Below, in pieces: positions 25,788 to 34,712 of a DNA stretch of 64,000 bases. The DNA is taken from the NCBI RefSeq assembly GCF_014635485.1, contig NZ_BMCX01000002.1, positions 456,396 through 520,395 on the forward strand, given 5' to 3'. The translations under genes and the position numbers were made by a program. The notes beneath the pieces are model-generated. The model was given only the letters and a program-made list of their open reading frames with translations. It had not been told where the DNA came from and ran no database searches. The stretch is from Corynebacterium pelargi (lineage in GTDB: Bacteria; Actinomycetota; Actinomycetes; Mycobacteriales; Mycobacteriaceae). Within the stretch, counting starts at the first letter, position 1. The number at the start of each line of letters is the position of its first letter.

Positions 25788-25823
25788 CAAGCCCTCGGCT
25801 TTGAAAGCCGCGGGCTTGTTTTA
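25788..25823 (+). terminator. Terminator after whiB2
   Basis: CAAGCCC-t-CGGCTTT-g-AAAGCCG-c-GGGCTTG, a 14-bp stem with one internal mismatch, followed by TTTTAT. It also separates whiB2 from the convergent zincin-like gene. Confidence 0.9.
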
Positions 25824-26288
25824 TGTCCAGCCCTCATCCTCGGAAAAATGCGGATCAATATCCTTCGGGCTGAGATTCAGATAGGTCGCCACCAGCGAGG
25901 TCAGCACCGAACGCAAGAGCGCATCGCGTTCCACAGCCCCGCTACTTCTTTGCTCAATGGGCATGCGAAACAGCACAATGCGCGCCCTTGTGGGGCGGCC
26001 CTGCTGATCAATGCCGGCGGGAATGACGCGCCCAAGCGGCACAATGCCATCGGCGGTGATTTCCTCAGGAATCAAGGAAGCCTCAGTGTTGATGCGCATG
26101 CGCGGAATGGTGTCCACCGCAATATCTAGATGGCTTAATTGCTCACGCCAACGATCGTGGATGGGCGCATAGGCACGGAGTACGGCGGCGTCGAAAAGCT
26201 CCCTGCGCGTGCGAAAACGAGGCACCGCGGTGGGGAGCAAGGGGCCACGAACCCCTCGGCCATGACGATCTTTGGACGCGCGCATCAT
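25821..26288 (-). CDS. Metallopeptidase-family (zincin-like) protein without an HExxH motif
   Basis: 155 residues. 'FDAAVLRAYAPIHDRWREQLSHLDIAVDTIPRM' and the later 'PLGRVIP...ARIVLFRMPIE' follow the actinobacterial metallopeptidase family (zincin-1 type). At the place where the family has HExxH the sequence reads 'LLRSVLTSLVATYLNLSPKDID', with no zinc-binding histidines. I recall a related protein in M. tuberculosis beside the whiB2 and DUF3499 genes. It is probably a non-catalytic member. It is divergent from DUF3499. Confidence 0.65.
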   Translation of the reverse strand: MMRASKDRHGRGVRGPLLPTAVPRFRTRRELFDAAVLRAYAPIHDRWREQLSHLDIAVDTIPRMRINTEASLIPEEITADGIVPLGRVIPAGIDQQGRPTRARIVLFRMPIEQRSSGAVERDALLRSVLTSLVATYLNLSPKDIDPHFSEDEGWT

Positions 26289-26401
26289 AGGCGTTGATGC
26301 TAATGCTCAACAGCGCCTCGGCGTTGGCACCTCGCCGTGGGTGCTTCCACGCAAAAAGGGGGTGGGATCCCAGCGGGCTACAAAAACCTCAAGTAGAGGT
26401 C

Positions 26402-26407
26402 TAGACT
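26402..26407 (+). promoter_or_regulatory. Candidate -10 element of DUF3499 gene (leaderless)
   Basis: TAGACT ends 8 bases before the GTG at 26416, consistent with a leaderless transcript. Confidence 0.5.
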
Positions 26408-26415
26408 CTGTGGGC

Positions 26416-26805
26416 GTGAATCACTTTCGCCGATGCTCCCGACCAGGCTGCGGTAAGCCAGCCGTTGCAACGCTGACCTATGCCTACGCGCAATCCACCG
26501 CCGTTGTAGGTCCGCTGGCTACGAGCAGCGACCCACATAGCTGGGATCTTTGCGAACACCACGCTTCGAAAATCACCGCACCACTTGGCTGGGAACTGCT
26601 GCGCGTAGACGCCCTCGAAGAAGACGACGAAGACCTCACCGCCCTGGCCGAGGCAGTACGCCAAGCCGGACGCTCCAGCATCGAACAGCCACAACTCGGC
26701 CAAAGTGAAGATATTGGCAGGAATCATCCAGTGCATCGCGCGCAAAGAAAAGCCACCCGTCGCGCGCATCTCCAGGTGGTGCACGATGCCGATAAGGAGC
26801 AATAA
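26416..26805 (+). CDS. DUF3499 family protein
   Basis: 129 residues. 'FRRCSRPGCGKPAVATLTYAY' at the N-terminus and 'DLCEHHASKITAPLGWELLRV' about 40 residues later supply two paired-cysteine/histidine sites, suggesting a structural zinc, as in the DUF3499 family. The C-terminal third is charged and poorly conserved. Function unknown. I start at the GTG 26416 because the family begins with this motif; the open frame upstream to 26272 lacks it, and TAGACT stands at leaderless distance. Confidence 0.82.
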   Translation: MNHFRRCSRPGCGKPAVATLTYAYAQSTAVVGPLATSSDPHSWDLCEHHASKITAPLGWELLRVDALEEDDEDLTALAEAVRQAGRSSIEQPQLGQSEDIGRNHPVHRAQRKATRRAHLQVVHDADKEQ

Positions 26806-26908
26806 GTAGCCCATCGGCTGCCAAATATGGCCACATAGTTATTCGGCCAAATGCTTCCAAGGGAGTAGGGTGTTTCGGGTAGTTGGCGTACGCAGCAACT
26901 GCTACGCC

Positions 26909-26927
26909 CAAGCACCAACGGTGCTTG
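26909..26927 (+). other. Hairpin in DUF3499-manB gap
   Basis: CAAGCACC-AAC-GGTGCTTG is a perfect eight-base stem with a three-base loop, 33 bases before the manB start. It could be a weak terminator or a leader structure. Confidence 0.5.
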
Positions 26928-26960
26928 TAGAGGTTTGTTCCGAAAGGTAGGCACCCGCCC

Positions 26961-28337
26961 ATGCGCTCTCGCGAAGCCGTCACCAGCGTGATCAAGGCAT
27001 ATGACGTCCGCGGCGTTGTAGGAAAAGACATCGACGCTGAGTTCATCCAAGAAATCGGACAAGCCTTCGGTGCGCTCATGCGAGAAGAAGGTGCCACCCG
27101 CGTCGCCGTCGGCCACGATATGCGCCCCTCCTCACCGGAGCTCTCCCAGGCCTTCGCCCAAGGCCTCACCGCCCAAGGCATCGACGTCCTCGCCCTCGGG
27201 CTGACTTCCACCGACCAGCTCTACTTCGCCTCCGGCGAATTCGACTGTCCCGGTGCCATGTTCACCGCCTCCCACAACCCGGCCGAATACAACGGCATCA
27301 AGCTCTGCCGCTCGGGCGCACGCCCGGTAGGCCAAGCTAGCGGCCTGGCCCAAATCGTAGACATGCTGGTAGAAGGCGTACCAAGCTACGAAGGCAGCCA
27401 AGGCAACGTCACCGAACACGACACGCTCGCAGCCTATGGCGAATTCCTGCGCGGCCTGGTGGATCTCAGCGGAATCCGCCACCTTAAAGTGGCCGTGGAT
27501 GCCGCCAATGGCATGGCAGGACACACCGTGCCGGAGGTATTCAAAGGCCTCAATATCGAGGTAGAGCCACTCTACTTTGAGCTCGACGGCACCTTCCCCA
27601 ACCACGAAGCCAACCCGCTGGATCCTAAAAACCTCAAAGATCTCCAAGCATTCACCCCCAAGGTTGGTGCCGATATCGGCCTTGCCTTCGATGGTGATGC
27701 AGACCGCTGCTTCGTTGTAGACGAGCTCGGCCAACCGGTGAGCCCCTCGGCAATCTGTGCGATTGTGGCAGAGCGCTATCTGCAAGAAAACCCAGGCGCG
27801 ACCATCATCCACAACCTGATTACCTCCAAGACCGTGCCGGAAATCATCGCCGAGCACGGTGGCACCGCAGTGCGCACCCGCGTTGGGCACTCATTTATCA
27901 AAGCGCAGATGGCAGAACACCAGGCCGTCTTTGGTGGCGAGCATTCCGCGCACTACTACTTCAAGGAATTCTTCAACGCCGACTCCGGCATCCTGGCCGC
28001 CCTGCACGTACTCGCCGCACTCGGCCAGCAAGAACGCCCGCTCTCCGAGCTCATGGCCAGCTACACCCGCTACGCCGCATCGGGAGAGATCAACTCCAAG
28101 CTGGAATCTGCCGAGCAGCAGCAAGAGCGCGCCCAGGCAGTGATCGACGCATTCCGCGATCGCGCCGCCTCTATTGATGAACTCGACGGCTTTAGCGTGG
28201 AACTTGCCGATTCGCCGGCATGGTTCAATGTGCGCGCTTCCAACACCGAGCCACTACTGCGACTCAACGTGGAGGCCCCTACCGAGGAAGAGGTTGCTTC
28301 CTTGGTAGAAGAAGTCTTGGCCATCATCCGCGCCTGA
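26961..28337 (+). CDS. manB: Phosphomannomutase / phosphoglucomutase
   Basis: 458 residues, alpha-D-phosphohexomutase superfamily. Domain 1 has the phosphoserine loop 'MFTASHNPAEYNGIK' (about 104-118), domain 2 the metal loop 'DGDADRC' (about 248-254), domain 3 'GGEHSAHYYF' and domain 4 'RASNTEPLLRLNVEA' for phosphate binding. It interconverts mannose 6- and 1-phosphate, the substrate of ManC. AAAGG lies before the ATG. It heads a run manB, SIS-type gene, manA. Confidence 0.93.
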   Translation: MRSREAVTSVIKAYDVRGVVGKDIDAEFIQEIGQAFGALMREEGATRVAVGHDMRPSSPELSQAFAQGLTAQGIDVLALGLTSTDQLYFASGEFDCPGAMFTASHNPAEYNGIKLCRSGARPVGQASGLAQIVDMLVEGVPSYEGSQGNVTEHDTLAAYGEFLRGLVDLSGIRHLKVAVDAANGMAGHTVPEVFKGLNIEVEPLYFELDGTFPNHEANPLDPKNLKDLQAFTPKVGADIGLAFDGDADRCFVVDELGQPVSPSAICAIVAERYLQENPGATIIHNLITSKTVPEIIAEHGGTAVRTRVGHSFIKAQMAEHQAVFGGEHSAHYYFKEFFNADSGILAALHVLAALGQQERPLSELMASYTRYAASGEINSKLESAEQQQERAQAVIDAFRDRAASIDELDGFSVELADSPAWFNVRASNTEPLLRLNVEAPTEEEVASLVEEVLAIIRA

Positions 28338-28347
28338 TGGTTGCCTA

Positions 28348-29223
28348 ATGGTTATGGCGGAGCATATCGATCCAGCCCAGGCGTATTTCGATATCGCCCA
28401 CGAAGGTGCACAGCTACGTGCAGTAGCCGACGCCGTGCCCTGGGAACAGGTTCTTGGCGATACGCCAAGGAGCATCATCGTGCTCGCTGGCGATGAGATC
28501 AGCTATAGGGCTGCCCAAGCCGTGCTGGCGATTAGCCAACCCCTGGCAACGCCAGTGGTGATCACCCAATCGCTGCCCACATATGTGGGCGCATTGGATG
28601 TGGTGCTGTTGCTTAGCGAGGCTGGGGCGCACGATGGCCTGGCTCAAGCCGCAAGCGTGTGCCACGCACGAGGCACCAGCACCATCGCTGCCGTGGGCAG
28701 AGGTCCATTACGCGAGGATCTGCCCAGCAGTACGTATGTGATTGATCCTTTGCCAATGCACGAAGGCCCTTCGCCGGCGCGTGCTGGCGCGGCCTTGCTG
28801 GCGCTGCTTGTGGCGCAACCGAAGCGACGCTTATACGCCATTGCCGAGCGCGTCGATGAAGAACTGCTTCGCTGTGCTCCTGACCGAGAAACGCTAAACC
28901 CGGCTCGTGATATTGCCCAAAAAGCAGGCTTTGCGCTGCATGTGGCAAGCGATGCCGAATCGGTTGAATTGTGTGCGCTTATAGCTTGCATGTTCAACCA
29001 ACACGCCAAGCTCAGCGGCAGCTTAGATGGGCGAGCATTAGGAGCGTTCTACCAGGCACAGCCACCGCGCGACCCCTTCCACGACCCTGTGATTGATGGG
29101 CCGCTGCCGCCAGAACCGACGGTGATCCGTTGGGGAGTCGCTGAGCTGGCAGAAGCTGAGGGCGATCGCGCCACGGCCTTATTTACACTCATGGCTCGCG
29201 CATTCGCGGCTACTATGTATTAG
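28348..29223 (+). CDS. SIS-like / TobH-type protein of the mannose cluster
   Basis: 291 residues, soluble. It has two Rossmann-like halves ('SIIVLAGDEISYRAAQAVLAIS', 'DVVLLLSEAGAHDGLAQAASVCHARGTSTIAAVG') that recall sugar-isomerase (SIS) domains, and a C-terminal 'ATALFTLMARAFAA'. I recall the homologue between manA and manB in mycobacteria, annotated as TobH-like or SIS-domain protein. The function is not established; a sugar-phosphate-binding or isomerase-related role is inferred. It starts 10 bases after manB; ATGs at 28348 and 28354 are both possible. Confidence 0.7.
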   Translation: MVMAEHIDPAQAYFDIAHEGAQLRAVADAVPWEQVLGDTPRSIIVLAGDEISYRAAQAVLAISQPLATPVVITQSLPTYVGALDVVLLLSEAGAHDGLAQAASVCHARGTSTIAAVGRGPLREDLPSSTYVIDPLPMHEGPSPARAGAALLALLVAQPKRRLYAIAERVDEELLRCAPDRETLNPARDIAQKAGFALHVASDAESVELCALIACMFNQHAKLSGSLDGRALGAFYQAQPPRDPFHDPVIDGPLPPEPTVIRWGVAELAEAEGDRATALFTLMARAFAATMY

Positions 29224-29261
29224 TTCAAGCCAGATCGGCAAACATCGTTGCCACTGGCACC

Positions 29262-29301
29262 ATTGCCAATAGATGCATGATCGGTGGATCTATTGCCAAT
29301 A
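29262..29301. promoter_or_regulatory. Two palindromic ATTGCCAATA repeats upstream of manA
   Basis: ATTGCCAATA occurs at 29262-29271 and 29292-29301, 30 bases apart. The second extends to the perfect 11-base palindrome TATTG-C-CAATA. Both lie within 65 bases of the manA start. Confidence 0.5.
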
Positions 29302-29323
29302 CACCACGGAGGTTTCCAGCTAG

Positions 29324-30484
29324 ATGAAGAAGTTGATCCCGAGCACCCAAGCATATTCCTGGGGCTCAAGGACTCTGATTCAAGGTATGCGTGGCGAGGA
29401 AGCAAGCACGAAACCGCTAGCTGAGCTTTGGTACGGCGCACATCCCGCGGCCCCGGCCACCGCCGAGGACATCCGCCTCGACCAGGTGATTGCCGATGAC
29501 CCCGAAGCTACCTTGGGTGCCACCGTGGCCCAGCGCTACGAACGCACCCTGCCCTTCTTGCTCAAGCTGCTTGCAGCCGATCAACCGCTGAGCCTGCAGG
29601 CGCACCCATCCCTAGAACAAGCCCGCGAAGGGTTCGCGCGCGAGAATGCCCAAGGCATTGATATCCACGCCCACGAGCGCAACTACCGCGACGATAACCA
29701 CAAGCCAGAGCTGCTCGTGGCCCTGAGTGAGTTCCACGCCATGGCAGGTTTTCGCCCCTTGGACAAGACCAGGGAACTCTTTGCTGCCTTGGAGTGCGAA
29801 GAACTCGACCACTACGCCTTGTTAATTTCCGAGGAGGGCGAAGAAGAAAACAACCTCCGCGCGCTGTTTACCACCTGGATCACTATCCCCTCGGCTGCCC
29901 GTGCCGAGTTGATCGACGCCGTAGTAACAGCAGCCCAGCAAGCCCGCGATCATGTGGAACCCTGGATGCAGCTCGTGCTTGATCACGTCATCGATCTGCA
30001 GCAACGCCACCCCGGTGATATCGGGGTGCTGGGAGCACTACTGCTCAACCACCTGTGCCTCAAACCAGGCGAGGCCATCTACCTGGATGCCGGCAACCTC
30101 CACGCCTATATCTCCGGCCTCGGGGTCGAGATCATGGCCAACTCGGACAATGTGCTGCGCGGCGGGCTCACCCCGAAGTACGTCGATATTCCCGAACTAG
30201 TACACGTGCTGCGCTTTGACACCCTGGCTGATCCGGTAGTGGAGCCCGTGGATGGGCGCTATAAGGTGCCGAGCGAGGAATTTGCACTGCGCAAGCTGCA
30301 GATCGATGGCACCTACGAGCTTGAACACGCAGGCCCTGCGATCGTGCTGTGTACCAAGGGCAGCGTGCGAGCCGCGGAGATCACCCTTGAGCCCACCGAG
30401 GCCTTGTGGGTGGATGCCCAAGATGCCCAGGTTCGCCTCGAAGGTGAAGCTGAGGTCTTTATCGCCACGGTTGGCGCGGCCTAG
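29324..30484 (+). CDS. manA: Mannose-6-phosphate isomerase, class I
   Basis: 386 residues. The zinc ligands are in the class I motifs 'SLQAHPSLEQAREGFARE' and 'HKPELLVAL', and the later 'YLDAGNLHAYISGLGVEIMANSDNVLRGGLTPKYVD' is the PMI active-site region. It interconverts fructose 6- and mannose 6-phosphate, feeding ManB and ManC for GDP-mannose. GGAGG lies 11 bases before the ATG. A 100-base gap with palindromic repeats precedes it, so it may have its own promoter. Confidence 0.94.
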   Translation: MKKLIPSTQAYSWGSRTLIQGMRGEEASTKPLAELWYGAHPAAPATAEDIRLDQVIADDPEATLGATVAQRYERTLPFLLKLLAADQPLSLQAHPSLEQAREGFARENAQGIDIHAHERNYRDDNHKPELLVALSEFHAMAGFRPLDKTRELFAALECEELDHYALLISEEGEEENNLRALFTTWITIPSAARAELIDAVVTAAQQARDHVEPWMQLVLDHVIDLQQRHPGDIGVLGALLLNHLCLKPGEAIYLDAGNLHAYISGLGVEIMANSDNVLRGGLTPKYVDIPELVHVLRFDTLADPVVEPVDGRYKVPSEEFALRKLQIDGTYELEHAGPAIVLCTKGSVRAAEITLEPTEALWVDAQDAQVRLEGEAEVFIATVGAA

Positions 30485-30578
30485 CTCGACATTGCTTGCT
30501 TAAGGGGGCTGGTTGTTCGGGGGCAGCCGGCCCGGCGCCTAGTTGGTTTAGGCCTAGCTGGCCTCGTGTGCTTGGAGC

Positions 30579-31241
30579 CTAGCGCTGCGTTTCGCTCGGT
30601 GCGGAGGTCTGGGACCTCGATTCAGCACCGCGCTTCGATTCTGATTGAGCGCCTGGCTGCTTGGGCTCTTGAGACTTTTGAGCCTGGGATTTCGGAGCCA
30701 TGGATTTAGGCTGTTGCTTCAAGCCCATCTTCTCTGCCCAGTCCATGATGGCTTCAATGGACATGGGATCTTCACCATTGGCAGGATCGCCAGGCAGGTC
30801 AGTGGGCAGCTCACCGGCAATACCGGGCACGTCCGGCACCAAGGGGGTGACCGGTTCAATCACCGGGCTGGTTGGCGCAGTCTCGGTGCTAGGAGAGGGC
30901 ATAGGAGCGGAAGGCTCCGGGGTCGTTGCCTGGGCCGGCAAGTGTGCGTTCGGCGGCAAGAGCGGGTCGTTGCGATCCACATAAGGCTGCGAACGCTCCA
31001 CCGCTACGGCAGTTTGGGGTGCCGGAACGGCAGTTTTTGTAGGTTCGCTGCTGATTTTGGTGCTTTTCGACGCCGCCGTACTGCGTTCACCAGTGCTTGC
31101 AGCAGGAGAAATGCCGGCAGTTTCCTCTGGAGTTGAGGAGTTCCACGCCGGATCAATCTTCCACACTCCAAACCCCACGGCAGCAGCAAGCATCACGCCG
31201 GCTCCCAGCGTGCTGGCAATGGTCTTTGAAGTGTGCTTCAT
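30579..31241 (-). CDS. Secreted or membrane-anchored Pro/Ser/Thr-rich protein
   Basis: 220 residues. The N-terminus 'SKTIASTLGAGVMLAAAVGFGVW' is a signal anchor or signal peptide. The rest is low in complexity and rich in Pro, Ser, Thr and Ala, with a more ordered stretch 'NGEDPMSIEAIMDWAEKMGLKQQ' and a Lys/Gln/Ser tail. It probably sits in the cell wall. I recognise no family. It is divergent from the DUF4259-like gene and convergent with manA; the 94-base gap to manA has short GC-rich repeats but no clear terminator. Confidence 0.6.
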   Translation of the reverse strand: MKHTSKTIASTLGAGVMLAAAVGFGVWKIDPAWNSSTPEETAGISPAASTGERSTAASKSTKISSEPTKTAVPAPQTAVAVERSQPYVDRNDPLLPPNAHLPAQATTPEPSAPMPSPSTETAPTSPVIEPVTPLVPDVPGIAGELPTDLPGDPANGEDPMSIEAIMDWAEKMGLKQQPKSMAPKSQAQKSQEPKQPGAQSESKRGAESRSQTSAPSETQR

Positions 31242-31445
31242 ACGCCGCTACCTGTACTAATAAAGGTTTGATAACAATTTGATCACAGACGCTATCACAA
31301 AAGATAAGGGTTGCAAAGAACACACTGAACCGCCCCACAGGCCAGGAGCACGAAAATGCACTATGAATGGAAGTAGATCCCGCAGTTGAAGGCCCCGATG
31401 CCATGGGGCAATGCGCTCAGCACACGTGAAGAAAGGAGCTCCATC

Positions 31446-31796
31446 GTGAGTGGATGGGAAGCCGAGGTCTTTGAAGTAGAAAGCAATATCGATCTGCTTG
31501 ACGAGCTCGCAGATCTCGATAGCGAGTCCATCGTCGAAGAAGTATCCGACTTGGTACGCATCGCCGCCGAACAAGGAGCCCAGGGCGAAGAACAAGACAA
31601 TGCACAGCTTGCGGCAACGCTGCTCGCTATCTGGGCGGGCGCACCGTTTAGCGACCGCGAACTCGCCCAGGACTATCCCTTTATTCTTGGCCTGCGTGGC
31701 AGGGGAGAAGAAGATATTAGGGAAATCGCCGCAGGCCTACTTGAGCAGGTAGAAAGCGATGAAGACCTCGATGGCTATATTGAGGCTCTAAGCTAG
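31446..31796 (+). CDS. DUF4259-like protein
   Basis: 116 residues, acidic. 'GWEAEVFEVESNIDLLDELADLD' followed by alanine-rich helices ('NAQLAATLLAIWAGAPF') resembles DUF4259, whose members begin with a Trp-Gly...Phe-x-x-Asp stretch followed by 'DFLDEL'. The start is a GTG at 31446 with AAAGGAG seven bases upstream; the frame is open to 31386 without a site. It lies 42 bases before sahH and may be co-transcribed. Function unknown. Confidence 0.6.
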   Translation: MSGWEAEVFEVESNIDLLDELADLDSESIVEEVSDLVRIAAEQGAQGEEQDNAQLAATLLAIWAGAPFSDRELAQDYPFILGLRGRGEEDIREIAAGLLEQVESDEDLDGYIEALS

Positions 31797-31838
31797 AGCA
31801 GAAAACATCGCATCCCATAGACAAAGGAAACCAAGGTT

Positions 31839-33266
31839 TTGACTGACTACCGCATCCGTGACATTCACCTGGCCGATGCTGGCCGCCACCAGATTCGTCT
31901 CGCCGAACACGAGATGCCGGGGCTGATGCAACTGCGCGAAATGTACCGCGAAGAGCAGCCCCTGAAGGGCGCACGCATCGCCGGATCGATCCATATGACG
32001 GTACAAACTGCTGTGTTGATCGAAACCCTCGTCGCCCTTGGCGCAGAGGTGCGCTGGGCATCCTGCAATATCTTCTCCACCCAAGACGAAGCGGCAGCCG
32101 CCGTGGTGGTGGGCAAAGGTACTCCCGAAGATCCCCAGGGTGTTCCCGTATTCGCCTGGAAGGGCGAAACCCTTGAAGAGTATTGGGATTGCGTCAATGA
32201 AATCTTCTCCTGGGGCGATCGCCTGCCCAATATGATCCTCGACGACGGCGGCGACGCCACCATGGCCGTGATCCGCGGCCGCGAGTATGAACAGGCCGGT
32301 GTAGTACCACCGAATGATGAGCAGGATTCCGATGAAGCTCAGGCCTTCAAGGCCATGCTGCGTCGAGTGCTTGAAAGCGAGCCTGGCAAGTGGGGCAAGA
32401 TCGCCGAGTCGGTCAAGGGCGTGACGGAAGAAACCACCACTGGTGTGCACCGCCTCTACCACTTCGCAGAAGCCGGCGAGCTGCCTTTCCCCGCCATGAA
32501 CGTCAATGACGCGGTGACCAAGTCGAAGTTCGACAATAAATACGGCACCCGCCACTCCCTGCTCGATGGCATCAACCGCGCAACCGACGCCCTCATGGGC
32601 GGCAAGAGCGTGCTGATCTGCGGCTATGGCGACGTGGGCAAGGGCTGCGCCGAGGCCATGGACGGCCAAGGTGCTCGCGTGAAGGTCACTGAGGCTGACC
32701 CCATTAACGCCCTGCAGGCACTCATGGATGGCTTCCCCGTCGTGCACGTCGACGACGCCATCGCCGATGCCGATATCGTGATCACCGCGACCGGTAACCG
32801 CGACATCATCTCCTTCGAGCAGATGCTCAAGATGAAAGATCACGCCATTTTGGGCAATATCGGACACTTCGACAACGAGATCGACGTTGCCTCTTTGCTG
32901 CACCGTGACGATGTCACCCGTGTGAATATCAAGCCGCAGGTCGATGAATTCACCTTGCCCAATGGCCGCAGCATCATCCTGCTTTCGGAAGGTCGCCTGC
33001 TCAACCTCGGCAACGCCACCGGCCACCCGAGCTTTGTCATGTCCACCTCCTTTGCAGACCAAACCCTGGCGCAAATCGAGCTCTTTAATAACGACGGCTC
33101 CTACGTCAATGAGGTCTACCGCCTGCCCAAGGTGCTTGACGAGTTGGTCGCGCGCATCCACGTCGAGGCCCTCGGCGGAACCATCACCGAGCTCACCAAG
33201 GAGCAGGCAGAATACATCGGTGTGGACGTCGCAGGCCCCTATAAGCCGGAGCACTACCGCTACTAA
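31839..33266 (+). CDS. sahH: Adenosylhomocysteinase
   Basis: 475 residues with the long insert usual in actinobacterial enzymes. Marks: '[38 protein letters not shown]', the NAD-binding loop '[17 protein letters not shown]', and the C-terminal 'YKPEHYRY' that reaches into the partner's NAD site. It hydrolyses S-adenosylhomocysteine to adenosine and homocysteine, keeping methylation going. The start is a TTG at 31839 behind AAAGGA; no ATG or GTG is available before the conserved region. The stop overlaps the tmk ATG (TAATG). Confidence 0.95.
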   Translation: MTDYRIRDIHLADAGRHQIRLAEHEMPGLMQLREMYREEQPLKGARIAGSIHMTVQTAVLIETLVALGAEVRWASCNIFSTQDEAAAAVVVGKGTPEDPQGVPVFAWKGETLEEYWDCVNEIFSWGDRLPNMILDDGGDATMAVIRGREYEQAGVVPPNDEQDSDEAQAFKAMLRRVLESEPGKWGKIAESVKGVTEETTTGVHRLYHFAEAGELPFPAMNVNDAVTKSKFDNKYGTRHSLLDGINRATDALMGGKSVLICGYGDVGKGCAEAMDGQGARVKVTEADPINALQALMDGFPVVHVDDAIADADIVITATGNRDIISFEQMLKMKDHAILGNIGHFDNEIDVASLLHRDDVTRVNIKPQVDEFTLPNGRSIILLSEGRLLNLGNATGHPSFVMSTSFADQTLAQIELFNNDGSYVNEVYRLPKVLDELVARIHVEALGGTITELTKEQAEYIGVDVAGPYKPEHYRY

Positions 33267-33883
33267 TGATTGTTGCGATTGAGGGAATCGACGGCGCGGG
33301 CAAAAACACCCTCGTTCAAGCCCTGCGCGAACAGGTCGATGCCGAATACCTGGCATTTCCGCGCTATGAAGATTCCGTGCATGCAAAGCTCGCCCAGGCA
33401 GCCCTCTATGGGCGCATGGGCGATCTCAGCGACTCGATTTATGGCATGGCCACGCTTTTTGCACTCGATCGCCTTGGCGCACGAGAGCAACTCGAACAAG
33501 CAGCACAAAGCTCAGAGATCCTATTGCTGGATCGCTACGTGGCGTCCAATGCCGCCTACTCCGTGGCGCGTGCTCAAGATCCAAGCCTTGCCCAGTGGGT
33601 AGCGGATTTGGAATTCGGGCAGTTCGAGCTACCGCGTCCAACGCTGCAAGTACTGCTTGGCACCGATGTTGATTTGGCAGCGCAGCGCGCTGCGGCGCGG
33701 GAGATCCACGATGCAAGCCGAGTGCGCGATCAGTACGAATCCGATTCCGGGCTCCAGCTTCGCACCGCCGAGGCCTATGCCAACCTGGCACAACAGCAGT
33801 GGTTCTCGCCGTGGATGGTGGTGGATCCTGCTCAGCAACCAAGCGCGGTGGCCACAGCAGTGCTGCAAGCATTGGGCCAATAA
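33266..33883 (+). CDS. tmk: Thymidylate kinase
   Basis: 205 residues. The P-loop is 'IEGIDGAGKNTLVQAL' (about 5-20), where the usual K-S/T is K-N; 'DRY' follows in 'LLLDRYVASNAAY', and the LID region is poor in arginine, as in mycobacterial TMPK. It phosphorylates dTMP to dTDP. Translation is coupled to sahH through the TAATG overlap. The order sahH, tmk, mtrA, mtrB, lpqB is conserved across Mycobacteriales. Confidence 0.92.
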   Translation: MIVAIEGIDGAGKNTLVQALREQVDAEYLAFPRYEDSVHAKLAQAALYGRMGDLSDSIYGMATLFALDRLGAREQLEQAAQSSEILLLDRYVASNAAYSVARAQDPSLAQWVADLEFGQFELPRPTLQVLLGTDVDLAAQRAAAREIHDASRVRDQYESDSGLQLRTAEAYANLAQQQWFSPWMVVDPAQQPSAVATAVLQALGQ

Positions 33884-33943
33884 AGCTCACAACCCAGCCT
33901 GTTGTAGCGGGAGCACTCATTGGCATCGCGCATAGCAGCGATT

Positions 33944-33991
33944 GCAAAACAGTGACAGTGTGTTTTGCCTGGCATGTGCGCACGGTAGGCT
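33944..33991 (+). promoter_or_regulatory. Candidate mtrA promoter with inverted repeat
   Basis: TAGGCT (33986-33991) is a likely -10. Upstream, GCAAAACA (33944-33951) and TGTTTTGC (33961-33968) form a perfect eight-base inverted repeat around a nine-base spacer; its right arm covers the -35 position. Confidence 0.5.
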
Positions 33992-34040
33992 AAGAGGGTC
34001 TGAGCAACGCAGAAAAGAAGAAAGGGTGGCCGTTAAATCC

Positions 34041-34712
34041 ATGCCCCCAAAAATCCTCGTCGTCGATGATGATCCTGGCATCTCTGAGATGCTGACCTTG
34101 GTGCTCCAGGCCGAGGGCTATCAAACGGTAGCTGTATCCGATGGTGCCCAAGCCGTGCCGGTATTTCAGCGCGAGCAGCCGGACTTGGTGCTGCTCGACT
34201 TGATGCTGCCAGGGGTCAATGGCATCGACATCTGCCGTATGATCCGTCGGGAATCCTCGGTGCCCATTGTCATGCTCACCGCAAAGACGGACACCGTCGA
34301 TGTGGTGCTTGGCCTTGAATCGGGCGCCGATGACTATATTTCCAAGCCTTTCAAGCACAAAGAACTCATCGCTCGTATGCGTGCGCGCTTGCGTCGAAGC
34401 GAAGACGAGCACCACGATGTGTTAGAAGCAGGGGATTTGCGCATCGACGTCCCCGGCCACCAGGTCACCCGCAATGGTGAGGAAATTCAGCTCACCCCGC
34501 TCGAATTCCAACTGCTCGTGGAGCTGGCTTCGCGCCCAGGCCAAGTATTTAGCCGAGAAGAACTGCTGCAGAAGGTGTGGGGATACCGCAACCCCGCCGA
34601 TACTCGCCTGGTCAACGTCCACGTGCAGCGTCTTCGTTCCAAGATTGAAAAAGACCCAGATAATCCGCAGATCGTCTTAACTATCCGCGGTGTGGGTTAC
34701 AAGATCGGCTAA
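34041..34712 (+). CDS. mtrA: Two-component response regulator MtrA
   Basis: 223 residues, OmpR/PhoB class. Receiver domain: acidic pocket 'VVDDDP', phospho-acceptor Asp53 in 'LVLLDLMLPG', the Thr in 'VMLTAKTDTVD', Lys in 'YISKPFKHKE'. The winged helix ends with 'RLVNVHVQRLRSKIEKDPDNPQIVLTIRGVGYKIG'. MtrA controls cell-wall hydrolase, osmoprotection and division genes. I chose ATG 34041 by comparison with the known protein length; a GTG at 34026 is in frame with purine-rich sequence just upstream. It overlaps the apparent start of mtrB. Confidence 0.95.
   Translation: MPPKILVVDDDPGISEMLTLVLQAEGYQTVAVSDGAQAVPVFQREQPDLVLLDLMLPGVNGIDICRMIRRESSVPIVMLTAKTDTVDVVLGLESGADDYISKPFKHKELIARMRARLRRSEDEHHDVLEAGDLRIDVPGHQVTRNGEEIQLTPLEFQLLVELASRPGQVFSREELLQKVWGYRNPADTRLVNVHVQRLRSKIEKDPDNPQIVLTIRGVGYKIG

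Noticed and set aside
31797-31838. SAH riboswitch upstream of sahH
   Set aside because: Only 42 bases separate sahH from the previous gene, too short for the aptamer, and no matching structure is visible.
31788-33386. 532-codon minus-strand frame
   Set aside because: Antisense shadow of sahH; the sahH protein is unmistakable and the shadow has no recognisable motif.
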